A stretch of DNA of 64,000 bases from Actinomyces sp. (GTDB lineage Bacteria; Actinomycetota; Actinomycetes; Actinomycetales; Actinomycetaceae). The translations under genes and the position numbers were made by a program. The notes beneath the pieces were generated by a model. That model was not told the DNA's origin. It did no database searches and worked only from the letters and a program-made list of their open reading frames with translations. The stretch covers positions 124,001-188,000 of the forward strand of contig NZ_JARKVC010000023.1 in the NCBI RefSeq assembly GCF_029851875.1, read 5' to 3'. The first letter of the stretch is position 1, and every line of letters begins with the position of its first letter. Shown here piece by piece: positions 45,493-53,441 of this stretch.

Positions 45493-46923
45493 TCAGGGCC
45501 TGTAGTCGACCGTCTCGCCCACCGTGTGCACACGGATGGAGTTGGTCGACCCCGGCGTGCCCGGCGGCATACCCGCCACGATGATGACCTCGTCGCCGGG
45601 GCTGGCCAGGTGCTTGGCCTGCAGCAGCTCATCCACCTGCGCCACCATCTCGTCGGTGTGACGCACCGAGGGGACCTCGTAGGTGGTCACGCCCCAGGAG
45701 ACGGCCAGCTGGTTGCGGGTCGTGCTCAGCGGGGTGAAGGCCAGCAGCGGGATGGGCGAGCGCAGCCGGGACAGGCGGCGCGCCGTGTCACCGGACTGGG
45801 TGAAGGTCACCAGGTAGGTGGCGTCGAGCTGCTCCCCCATGTCCGCGGCCGCACGGGTCAGGGCCCCGCCGCGGGTCTGGGGGTAGGAGCCCAGCGGGGC
45901 GATGCGCTCGCCGCCGTTCTCCTCGACGTTCTCGATGATGCGGGCCATCGTCCGCACGGCCTCGATCGGGTAGGCCCCCACAGAGGTCTCGCCCGAGAGC
46001 ATGACGGCGTCCGCGCCGTCGAGAATGGCGTTGGCGCAGTCCGAGGCCTCAGCACGCGTGGGCCGTGGGTTCTGGATCATCGACTCCAGCACCTGGGTGG
46101 CCACGATGACCGGCTTGGCCTGGCGCCGTGCCAGCTCGATGGCCCGCTTCTGCACCAGCGGCACAGCCTCCAGCGGCATCTCCACGCCCAGGTCGCCACG
46201 GGCCACCATGATGCCGTCGAAGGCGGAGACGATATCGAAGAGGTTCTCCACCGCCTGAGGCTTCTCGATCTTGGCGATGACGGGGACGCGGATCCCCTCC
46301 TCGTCCATGATCTGGTGGACGTCCTTGATGTCCTCGGCGCTGCGCACGAAGGACAGGGCGATGAGGTCGGCCCCGATCCGCAGGCCCCAGCGCAGGTCCT
46401 CGCGGTCCTTCTCGCTCAGCGCCGGCACGGAGACCGCCACGCCGGGCAGGTTGAGCCCCTTGTGGTTGGAGACGTAGCCAGGTACCTCGACCTTGGTGAC
46501 GACATCCGTGTCCGTGACGGCCACGACCCGCACCGCGACGTTGCCGTCGTCAATGAGCAGACGGTCACCAGGACGGCAGTCCCCGGGAAGCCCCTTGAAG
46601 GTGGTCGAGGCACGCTTGACGGTGCCCAGCACGTCCTCGGTGGTGATGGTGAACTCATCGCCCTTGTTCAGCATCACCTTCTGGTCGTTGACGAAGGTCC
46701 CCAGCCGGATCTTCGGTCCCTGCAGGTCGACGAGGACGGCGACGGGACGCCCGGAGGCCTCAGCGGCGGCACGCACCCGCGCGATGACCTCCTCCTGGTC
46801 CTCGGCCCGGCCGTGGGAACGGTTGATACGGGCCACGTTCATGCCTGCGTCAACGAGCGCCTGCACCTGCTCAGGAGAGTCTGTCGCTGGTCCGAGGGTG
46901 CACACGATCTTGGCTCTACGCAT
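45493..46923 (-). CDS. pyk: pyruvate kinase
   Basis: Last ATP-yielding step of glycolysis, phosphoenolpyruvate to pyruvate. 476 residues, usual length. It begins MRRAKIVCTLGPATDSPEQV; the substrate and metal region is NVARINRSHGR. The key motif IAKIEKPQAVENLFDI carries the catalytic Lys, and MVARGDLGVEMPLE and VILATQVLESMI-type region (here VIVATQVLESMI) follow. The unusual INRSHG, where many enzymes have LNFSHG, is noted. TAGGAT ends 7 nt before ATG 46923. It lies between lgt and pdtaR, as in mycobacteria. Confidence 0.97.
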   Translation of the reverse strand: MRRAKIVCTLGPATDSPEQVQALVDAGMNVARINRSHGRAEDQEEVIARVRAAAEASGRPVAVLVDLQGPKIRLGTFVNDQKVMLNKGDEFTITTEDVLGTVKRASTTFKGLPGDCRPGDRLLIDDGNVAVRVVAVTDTDVVTKVEVPGYVSNHKGLNLPGVAVSVPALSEKDREDLRWGLRIGADLIALSFVRSAEDIKDVHQIMDEEGIRVPVIAKIEKPQAVENLFDIVSAFDGIMVARGDLGVEMPLEAVPLVQKRAIELARRQAKPVIVATQVLESMIQNPRPTRAEASDCANAILDGADAVMLSGETSVGAYPIEAVRTMARIIENVEENGGERIAPLGSYPQTRGGALTRAAADMGEQLDATYLVTFTQSGDTARRLSRLRSPIPLLAFTPLSTTRNQLAVSWGVTTYEVPSVRHTDEMVAQVDELLQAKHLASPGDEVIIVAGMPPGTPGSTNSIRVHTVGETVDYRP

Positions 46924-46930
46924 GGCTCAC

Positions 46931-46936
46931 ATCCTA
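46931..46936 (-). promoter_or_regulatory. -10 box of pyk
   Basis: TAGGAT on the minus strand, 7 nt before ATG 46923. Confidence 0.45.
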
Positions 46937-46994
46937 CGTGAGTTTGCCTGCGACGGCCCACTGCCACGGTGGTTCCACCGGCTTGGGACCATCG

Positions 46995-47831
46995 TCACGG
47001 GTGCGTGGCCTCGATCGCGTCATCAAGGTGACGCCGTGAGACGAGGACGTAGCCGACCAGCCCCACCGCGAAGACCAGCACGGAGGTCCACACGTTCAGG
47101 CGCAGTCCCGCAATGACCTGGGCCTGGTCCACCCGCAGGCACTCGATCCACACCCGTCCGGCGGTGTAGACCATGAGGTAGGCCCAGATCAGGCGCCCGC
47201 CGCTCGCCCCCTGACGCTGGCGCCACCGTCGCCCCAGCCACACCAGGAAGGCGGCGCCGGCCAGGTTCCACAGAGCCTCGTAGAGGAAGGTCGGGTGGAA
47301 GAGCGTTCCCGAGGCGTAGCCGGCCGGCAGGTGGGCGTCGTCGATCTCCAGCCCCCACGGCAGCGTGGTCGGGGCGCCAAAGAGCTCCTGGTTGAACCAG
47401 TTGCCCAGCCGTCCCACCGCCTGGGCCACGAGCAGGGTCGGGGCGACGGAGTCGGCGAAGGGGGACAGCCTCAGGCCACGGTGGTGCAGCAGCCACGCCC
47501 CCGAGGCGACCCCGGCGGCGATACCGCCCCAGATCCCCAGGCCCCCCTGCCAGATCTGAGGGATGAGCGCCAGGTTCCCACCCGGCCCGAAGTAGGCCTC
47601 AGGTGAGGTGATGACGTGGTAGACCCTCGCCCCCACGATACCGACCGGGACGCTGAGCATCGCCACGTCCACGGTGGTGTCCGGGTGCCCTCCCAGGCGC
47701 TGGTAGCGCCGCCCGGTCCACCACACGGCGATGAACACGCCCGTCAGGATGCACAGGGCGTAGGCGCGAAGGGGAAAAGGACCGATGTACCACACGCCCT
47801 GCGACGGGCTGGGGATGGAGACAGGTAGCAC
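46995..47831 (-). CDS. lgt: phosphatidylglycerol-prolipoprotein diacylglyceryl transferase
   Basis: Integral membrane enzyme that attaches diacylglycerol to the lipobox Cys of prolipoproteins. 278 residues with about seven helices. The signature GRLGNWFNQELFGAPTTLPW (Arg/Asn active-site loop) is intact, as are FPLRAYALCILTG at the start and HPTFLYEALWNL later. Starts at GTG 47831 directly after the trpC stop (0 nt gap), so it is translationally coupled with trpC. In mycobacteria lgt also sits between the trp genes and pyk. Confidence 0.96.
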   Translation of the reverse strand: MLPVSIPSPSQGVWYIGPFPLRAYALCILTGVFIAVWWTGRRYQRLGGHPDTTVDVAMLSVPVGIVGARVYHVITSPEAYFGPGGNLALIPQIWQGGLGIWGGIAAGVASGAWLLHHRGLRLSPFADSVAPTLLVAQAVGRLGNWFNQELFGAPTTLPWGLEIDDAHLPAGYASGTLFHPTFLYEALWNLAGAAFLVWLGRRWRQRQGASGGRLIWAYLMVYTAGRVWIECLRVDQAQVIAGLRLNVWTSVLVFAVGLVGYVLVSRRHLDDAIEATHP

Positions 47832-48656
47832 TCAGAGAGCCTCTCGGTGGATCGCGGTGAGCAGGGAGGGGTGGGAGCCGGCGGCCACGAGCTGGGCGAC
47901 GAACTGCTGCGGGTCGGCCGAGCGGATCAGGGCCTCGCCCACGAGCACCACGTCGGCCCCGGCGCGGGCGTAGTCCATGACGTCCCGGGCGCCGCTGACC
48001 CCTCCCTCGGCCACACGCAGGACCGAGGCGGGCAGGACCTCGGCGACCTGCTCGAAGAGGCTCGGGTCGACCTCCAGGGTGTCAGGGTCCCGAGCGTCCA
48101 CCGCCACGCAGCGCGCCCCGTTCTCCACCGCGGTGATGGCCTCGCGCCGGGAGTGGGCCTCGACGACGGCGAGCATCCCCAGCGAGGCGGTGCGCTCGAT
48201 GAGGGACTCCAGGACGAGGGGATCCAGCCGGGCGTCCAGCTTGAGCAGGTCCGCGCCGTGAGCACGTGCCTCGTGCACCTGGTAGGGGGTGACGATGAGG
48301 TCGTTGACCAGCACCGGCACGTCCACGGCCCCGCGCACGGCGTCCAGGTCGCGCAGGTCCCCGTTGGAGCAGACCGGCTCGGTGACCACGGAGACGCAGG
48401 CGGCCCCGCCGGCCTCGTAGAAGCGAGCCAGCACCGCGACGTCGCCCACGCCGCTGAGGTCGGCGAAGGTGGCGGTGGCGCGCTTGACCTCGGCGATGAC
48501 GGAGACCGCCCGGCCCTCGGCTCGCAGCACGGCCAGGGCGTCCTTGGACGCCGGCGCGGTGCGCACCGTCTCACGCAGGCTCTCCAGGGCACGCTCCTGC
48601 TCGCGGCGCGCCACGGCGTGACGTGCCGCCTCGATCAGCTCGTCGAACGCGATCAT
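47832..48656 (-). CDS. trpC: indole-3-glycerol phosphate synthase
   Basis: Closes the indole ring in tryptophan synthesis. 274 residues, TIM barrel. VIAEVKRATATFADLSGVGDVAVLA holds the catalytic Lys, with the usual SPS reduced to ATA. VLVNDLIVTPYQVHEARAHGAD and ALLKLDARLDP-type region, the VEAHSRREA Glu and VAEGGVSGARDV follow. The NDLIV stretch replaces the usual KDFI, so the second catalytic Lys appears as Asn. GTG 48659 and ATG 48656 are both possible; AGGAGGTGA favours ATG. It is separated by 109 nt from hisF-hisI; trpA, trpB and trpE are not in the window. TrpC is the best call, but these changes should be noted. Confidence 0.85.
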   Translation of the reverse strand: MIAFDELIEAARHAVARREQERALESLRETVRTAPASKDALAVLRAEGRAVSVIAEVKRATATFADLSGVGDVAVLARFYEAGGAACVSVVTEPVCSNGDLRDLDAVRGAVDVPVLVNDLIVTPYQVHEARAHGADLLKLDARLDPLVLESLIERTASLGMLAVVEAHSRREAITAVENGARCVAVDARDPDTLEVDPSLFEQVAEVLPASVLRVAEGGVSGARDVMDYARAGADVVLVGEALIRSADPQQFVAQLVAAGSHPSLLTAIHREAL

Positions 48657-48765
48657 CACTCACCTCCTGTCCGGTCAGGGACGCCAGCTGGCGTGCTGGC
48701 ACCGCCGCAGTGTGCGGCTATCGTCCTCGGCGGGGAGGACCGAGGCAAATCCGCCGTGTCGTCGG

Positions 48766-49926
48766 TTACACGTCGCGGGGCTCGTCGTGGTGGCCGACGA
48801 CGGCGCCCAGGTCTCCCCCGGCCTCGAAGCAGCTGTGCGCGCCGGTGTGGCAGGCCGCCCCGACCTGGTCGACCTGGATGAGCAGCGCGTCGCCGTCACA
48901 GTCCAGGGCGACCGAGCGCACGTACTGGGCGTGGCCGGACGTGTCACCCTTGCGCCAGTACTCCTGCCGGCTGCGCGACCAGAAGGTCACCCGCCCCTGG
49001 GTGAGGGTGCGTCGCAGGGCCTCGTCATCCATCCAGCCGAGCATGAGGACCTGCCCGGTCCCAGCCTCCTGGACGATGGCCGCCACCAGTCCTGCGGCGT
49101 CACGCTTGAGGCGCGCGGCGACGTCCGCCTTCAGCCGCGGCAGGCAGGGCGCGGCCAGGCGCACCGGGTGGCCTGCCTCCCGCAGCGCCTGCTTGGCCTG
49201 GCTGATCGTGAGCGTGCCGTAGTGGAAGACGCTGGCCGCCAGGACGGCGTCGGCCCCGTGGTCGGCGGCGGCGGCGAAGTCCTGCGCCCGCCCGGCCCCG
49301 CCCGAGGCGATCAGCGGCACCGTGACCTGGGCCCGGACGTCGTCGAGCATGTCCAGGTCAAAGCCTGCAGTCACGCCGTCGGCGTCCATGGAGTTGAGCA
49401 GGATCTCCCCCGCCCCCAGCCCAGCCGCGCGCCGGGCCCACTCAACGGCGTCGATGCCCGTGGAGCGGGTGCCGCCGTGGGTCGTGACCTCGTAGCCCGA
49501 CGGCGTGCTCACGCCCGGCGGGCAGCGCCGTGCGTCCACGGACAGGACCACGACCTGGTTGCCAAAGCGCTCGGCGACCTCGCTGAGCAGCTCGGGGCGG
49601 GCGATCGCGGCGGTGTTGACGCCAACCTTGTCCGCACCCGCGCGCAGGAGGGCGTCGACGTCCTCGACGCTGCGCACCCCTCCTCCCACGGTCAGGGGCA
49701 CGAAGACCTGCTCGGCGGTCGCGGCCACGACGTCAAGCATCGTGGCCCGGCCCTCCGAGGAGGCCGAGACGTCGAGGAAGGTGATCTCGTCAGCGCCCTG
49801 CTCGTCGTAGCGGCGGGCCAGCTCCACCGGGTCACCGGCGTCGCGCAGACCCTGGAAGTTGACGCCCTTGACAACTCGTCCGTTCTTGACGTCCAGGCAG
49901 GGGATGACGCGGACGGCGACGCTCAT
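48766..49926 (-). CDS. hisF-hisI: HisF-HisI fusion (imidazole glycerol phosphate synthase cyclase / phosphoribosyl-AMP cyclohydrolase)
   Basis: 386 residues joining two histidine-pathway enzymes in one frame. Residues 1-257 are His[21 protein letters not shown] with catalytic Asp12, [21 protein letters not shown], and [14 protein letters not shown] with the second catalytic Asp. From about 263 it is His[35 protein letters not shown], and zinc cysteines in LDCDGDALL and [10 protein letters not shown]. There is no stop or frameshift at the junction. ATG 49926 has AGGAG 8 nt upstream. HisE and HisH are not nearby. HisF and HisI act on sequential but not adjacent steps. In relatives hisF and hisI are adjacent single genes. 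Confidence 0.94.
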   Translation of the reverse strand: MSVAVRVIPCLDVKNGRVVKGVNFQGLRDAGDPVELARRYDEQGADEITFLDVSASSEGRATMLDVVAATAEQVFVPLTVGGGVRSVEDVDALLRAGADKVGVNTAAIARPELLSEVAERFGNQVVVLSVDARRCPPGVSTPSGYEVTTHGGTRSTGIDAVEWARRAAGLGAGEILLNSMDADGVTAGFDLDMLDDVRAQVTVPLIASGGAGRAQDFAAAADHGADAVLAASVFHYGTLTISQAKQALREAGHPVRLAAPCLPRLKADVAARLKRDAAGLVAAIVQEAGTGQVLMLGWMDDEALRRTLTQGRVTFWSRSRQEYWRKGDTSGHAQYVRSVALDCDGDALLIQVDQVGAACHTGAHSCFEAGGDLGAVVGHHDEPRDV

Positions 49927-49981
49927 GGGCACTCCTGTCGGCTGGGTGGGCAACGAGCGCCAGCCTACGCGAGCAGCGCGG

Positions 49982-49987
49982 TAGCCT
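49982..49987 (+). promoter_or_regulatory. -10 box of the P-loop kinase gene
   Basis: TAGCCT, 6 nt before GTG 49994. Confidence 0.4.
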
Positions 49988-49993
49988 GCTGGG

Positions 49994-50644
49994 GTGTCCG
50001 TCCCAGCCCTCCCCGGTGGCCTGGCCGCCCTCCTGCCGGCCCCTGGCTGCGCTGCTCGTCCCGGCCCTGCCCACGCCTCACGCGTGGTGCTGGCCGTGGA
50101 CGGGATGACGGGCTCGGGCAAGTCGACGCTGGCAGCAGCCCTGGCCACCGAGATGGCGCGGCGGGGCTGGCAGACCAGCGTGCTCGCGGTGGAGGACCTG
50201 GTCCCCGGCTGGGACCGGTTGGCTCAGGGGGTGGCCCTGGCGGCCGAGGCGCTGCGCGCGCTGGCCTCCTCGGGCCGGGCCCAGGTGAGGAGCTGGGACT
50301 GGGAGGCGATGGAGGTGGGCCCGGTGCGCGAGGTGGTCCTGGCGCCCGCAGGCGCCCTCGTCCTGGAGGGCTGTGGTGCGCTGGCTGCTGCGGCCCAGGA
50401 CCTGCCTGGGCTCACGGTCGTCAGGGTCCTCCTCCAGGCTCCGGACCAGGTGCGTCACCGTCGTGTCGCCGCCCGCGACCCCTACAGGTGGGACGTGGCG
50501 GCCTGGGAGGCCCAGGAGCGCCAGGTCGCACGGGTCTGGCAGGCTGATCAGCCGCGGTGGGGCCCCGCCGTCGTCATCGACCACGAGGAGGACCGTCCCC
50601 GCGCCCTGGCCGGTCCTACCGGGTCGGCGACGCCGAGGGAGTGA
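49994..50644 (+). CDS. P-loop nucleoside/nucleotide kinase-like ATPase
   Basis: 216 residues. Walker [20 protein letters not shown] at about residues 36-54 sits on a uridine-kinase-like fold. LVLEGCGAL is the probable Walker B, and [14 protein letters not shown] gives basic lid residues. Such small actinobacterial ATPases near the histidine or pupylation genes have no proven substrate. GTG 49994 has TAGCCT 6 nt upstream. The last 29 nt overlap, tail to tail, the FKBP-like gene. Confidence 0.72.
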   Translation: MSVPALPGGLAALLPAPGCAARPGPAHASRVVLAVDGMTGSGKSTLAAALATEMARRGWQTSVLAVEDLVPGWDRLAQGVALAAEALRALASSGRAQVRSWDWEAMEVGPVREVVLAPAGALVLEGCGALAAAAQDLPGLTVVRVLLQAPDQVRHRRVAARDPYRWDVAAWEAQERQVARVWQADQPRWGPAVVIDHEEDRPRALAGPTGSATPRE

Positions 50645-51785
50645 CGTGGACGACGCCGTCGCTCGGCTGAGCCGGCGCCGTCGCCTGGGAGGCGGCGAGC
50701 GAGGAGTCGTCGGCGATCGCCAGCAGGTCGACCACGACCGCGATCGCCGCGTCCCCCCTGGCCTGGTCAGCGGGCAGGCAGACCACGACGCGTGAGCCGA
50801 CCTGCACGTCCGCCAGCCGCTGAGCCAGTCCGGACAGGGTGTCGGTCATGTCGAGCACGCCGGGAGGCGTCCTCCACCCGTAGCTGCTCGAGGTGACCGA
50901 GCCGTCGGCCCAGGAGACGACCGTGTAGCGCGCGATGAGGCGGTCGGTGCTGCGCACCTGCTGTCCCTGTCCCTGGACCAGCACGGTCGTCGAGCCGTGC
51001 GTGGGCGCAGCCCGGCCGGCGAGGTCCACCGTCATCGAGCCGTCCTCCTGCAACGTGGCCTGCGGGACGTCGGCCGCCACGGCCTGCACCGGGGTGCCGC
51101 TGGCGGTGGTCGGCAGGACGTCGACGACCGTGATCTCGGTGCCCGGGCCCTCGCCGGTCTCGACGGGAGCGCGCAGGACAAGGCGCGAGCCCTCGCGCGA
51201 GCCTGTCACGGCCTGGGCCAGGGCCTGCCCCAGCGACTGCTCGTCAGCCGGTCCTCGGTACAGCCGCGTGCCCGAGCGGGTGCCCGTGGTGTTCGTGCCG
51301 TCCGAGCCGGAGAAGGTGGCCACTGACAGCAGGATGCCGTCCCCCGAGACCACCTGGCGGCCGCTGCCCTCCACCAGCACGTCGGTGAGGACCTGGCTGG
51401 GGGCGCTCAGGTGCCCCTTGAGCGAGACCACCGGAACCGCCCCTGTCCGGCCGGCGACCTCCATGACCTCGGACAGGGGTGCCTCGCCGCTGACCATGAC
51501 GGCAGGCACGGCGGTCGCCGCGGGCGGGGAGGAAGGGCCGGCCCCGCCCAGGAAGAGGACCAGGGGCACGACGACGACGGCCACGGCGGCCAGGAGCGCC
51601 AGGGCGACGGCCGCCCGTCCCCGAGGACGTGGCCGGCCCAGCGTGGCGCCGATGGCGCGCTGCGCACCGGTGACGGCGGCCGGCTCGCTCTGAGCGCCCT
51701 GGCCCGGGCGTGCCGCCTCGCGCGCGCGCTCGAGCTCACGCCGGTGCCGGCGGGTCATCGGCTGCGTGTCGTCCTGAGGTGTCAT
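50616..51785 (-). CDS. membrane-anchored FKBP-like protein
   Basis: 389 residues: a charged cytoplasmic N-terminus (1-55), one membrane helix (about 57-81), then an outside part with two FKBP-like folds. The first (about 135-245) has VVSGDGILLSVATFSGSDG. The second (about 265-370) has VRSTDRLIARYTVVSWADG and GLAQRLADVQVGSRVVVCLP, the usual FKBP signature for the active loop. Several catalytic aromatic residues seem missing in the first copy. FKBP genes follow pafA in many actinobacteria. It lies 53 nt past the pafA stop. Prolyl isomerase activity is inferred. Confidence 0.8.
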   Translation of the reverse strand: MTPQDDTQPMTRRHRRELERAREAARPGQGAQSEPAAVTGAQRAIGATLGRPRPRGRAAVALALLAAVAVVVVPLVLFLGGAGPSSPPAATAVPAVMVSGEAPLSEVMEVAGRTGAVPVVSLKGHLSAPSQVLTDVLVEGSGRQVVSGDGILLSVATFSGSDGTNTTGTRSGTRLYRGPADEQSLGQALAQAVTGSREGSRLVLRAPVETGEGPGTEITVVDVLPTTASGTPVQAVAADVPQATLQEDGSMTVDLAGRAAPTHGSTTVLVQGQGQQVRSTDRLIARYTVVSWADGSVTSSSYGWRTPPGVLDMTDTLSGLAQRLADVQVGSRVVVCLPADQARGDAAIAVVVDLLAIADDSSLAASQATAPAQPSDGVVHVTPSASPTR

Positions 51786-51838
51786 GGTCGCCCCAGTATG
51801 TCAGACGTCCTGAGGGCCCCAGGGCCCGGCAGGAAGGC

Positions 51839-53257
51839 TCACACGCCCTGGGGCGGCGTGCGGCCCCAGCCCTGGGCTCCGTCCTCCATCGCAGCCAGCA
51901 GGGCGTCCACGCGCTCGTCGCTGGAGGCGAAGGGGTCGCGCAGGGCGATGGCCGGGGTCCGGCCGTCGTCGAGCCTGAGCCCCACCCAGTCCGCCGTCAG
52001 GTCCCGGCGCAGGTCCTGGGCACGACCGATCACGGTGCCACGCAGGTGGGCGCGAGTCGTGGCGGGCGGGACCGTGACCGCCTGGCGGCAGGCCTCCTCC
52101 CCCACCCACCGACGCAGCAGCCCAGCGGCCTCCAGGCGCCCGCGCAGGCCCGCCGCCGTGACGTCGTGGTAGGCCAGGGCCAGGCGTGCCACGCGTGGGT
52201 CGTCCAGGCCCGTACCGGTGCGCTCGGCGTAGCGGGTGAGCAGCCGGTGCTTCGCCGCCCAGTCCAGCTCGGTGGCCACGTCCTGCGGACGGCCCGCACG
52301 CACCGCCTCCACGCCGCGCTCCCACAGGTCCAGGACCTCGCGCTGGAGGGGGCTGAGGTCCATGTGCGCGGTGTGCGAGGCCACCCGCTGCAGGTGCTCG
52401 GCCTGCAGGTCCACGGCCGTGATCGTACGCCCGTCGGCCAGCTCCAGGGGCGTGCTCCCGCTCAGGTCGTGGCAGACGGTGCGGATGTCACGCATCGGTC
52501 GGGCCAGCTGGAGGTCGCTGAGGTCCCCGCCCTCCTCCAGGTAGTCCAGGAGCAGGTCCATGGCACCGACCTTGAGCAGGGTCGAGCCCTGGGCGATGTT
52601 GGAGTCCCCGACGATGACGTGCATGCGCCGGTAGCGCTCGGCGTCGGCGTGCGGCTCGTCACGCGTGTTGATGAGGGGGCGTGAGCGCGTGGTCGCGGAG
52701 GACACGGCGTCCTCCATCTGGTCGGCGCGCTGGGAGAAGACGAGGAGCGCCTCGCCCCGGGCCCCGGTCATCACGTGCCCGGCACCCACCAGGATCTGAC
52801 GCGTGACCAGGTGGGGCACGAGCGTACGGGCGTCGTTCCAGAAGTCGCCGCGACGACGCACGAGGTAGTTCTCGTGGCAGCCAAAGCCGGTGCCCTCGGC
52901 ATCCAGGTTGTTCTTGAGCAGGTGGACACGTCCGGCAACCCCCTGCTGAGCCAGGCGGGCGTTGGCCTGCTCAGCCAGGTCCGCCATCGTCAGCTCCCCG
53001 GCACGGTCCTGGGCCAGGAGGTCCTCCAGGCGGTCGCACTCAGCGGTGGCGAACTCCGGGTGCGAGCCGACGTCGAGGTAGAGGCGCGCACCACCACGGG
53101 TAAAGACGTTGGACGAGCGTCCCCGGGCCACCACCGGCTCAAAGAGGAGCCGGGCGGCGTGGTCGGCGTCCAGGGGCGGTGGGCCGCCCGCGCTGGAGGC
53201 GCAGGTGATGCCGTACTCCGTCTCGACGCCGATGACACGCCTAGCGGGCGCGCTCAC
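51839..53257 (-). CDS. pafA: Pup-protein ligase PafA
   Basis: Attaches the C-terminal Glu of Pup to lysines of target proteins with ATP. 472 residues from GTG 53257, which starts 1 nt after the pup stop. The frame stays open upstream through pup but without homology. Glutamine-synthetase-like fold: RRVIGVETEYGITC at the start, YLDVGSHPEFATAECD (metal-binding acidic residues), KNNLDAEGTGFGCHENYL, INTRDEPHAD and HVIVGDSN. It is in the order arc-dop-pup-pafA, without 20S proteasome genes between. Confidence 0.96.
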   Translation of the reverse strand: MSAPARRVIGVETEYGITCASSAGGPPPLDADHAARLLFEPVVARGRSSNVFTRGGARLYLDVGSHPEFATAECDRLEDLLAQDRAGELTMADLAEQANARLAQQGVAGRVHLLKNNLDAEGTGFGCHENYLVRRRGDFWNDARTLVPHLVTRQILVGAGHVMTGARGEALLVFSQRADQMEDAVSSATTRSRPLINTRDEPHADAERYRRMHVIVGDSNIAQGSTLLKVGAMDLLLDYLEEGGDLSDLQLARPMRDIRTVCHDLSGSTPLELADGRTITAVDLQAEHLQRVASHTAHMDLSPLQREVLDLWERGVEAVRAGRPQDVATELDWAAKHRLLTRYAERTGTGLDDPRVARLALAYHDVTAAGLRGRLEAAGLLRRWVGEEACRQAVTVPPATTRAHLRGTVIGRAQDLRRDLTADWVGLRLDDGRTPAIALRDPFASSDERVDALLAAMEDGAQGWGRTPPQGV

Positions 53258-53258
53258 C

Positions 53259-53441
53259 TCACTGTCCGCCCTTCTGGACGAATCCCTGGACAAAGGCGGC
53301 CGCGTTGGTCTCCAGGACGGAGTCGATCTCGTCAAGGATGTCGTCGACGCCGCTGACCTGGGTCTGCCCGGACGAGCCCGCCGCCTGGGGCAGGTCGTCG
53401 TCGTTGCCGCCGGTGGGTCGGATCTGCTGGCTCTCACTCAT
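53259..53441 (-). CDS. pup: prokaryotic ubiquitin-like protein Pup
   Basis: 60-residue intrinsically disordered modifier. It begins MSESQQIRPTGGNDDDLP. The conserved C-terminal helix region is DDILDEIDSVLETNAAAFVQ, followed by GFVQKGGQ. The C-terminal Gln must be deamidated by Dop before ligation. The start overlaps the dop stop by 4 nt (ATGA). It is short and shares its region with longer shadow frames, but the sequence is unmistakable. Confidence 0.97.
   Translation of the reverse strand: MSESQQIRPTGGNDDDLPQAAGSSGQTQVSGVDDILDEIDSVLETNAAAFVQGFVQKGGQ

Noticed and set aside
45516-45535. GTGTGCACAC palindrome near the 3' end of pyk
   Set aside because: It resembles the gap/transporter operator half-sites but lies inside coding sequence and has a different centre, so it is taken as chance.
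53258-53437. Extension of pafA upstream through pup
   Set aside because: The in-frame upstream residues overlap pup completely and show no PafA similarity; GTG 53257 fits the known N-terminus.
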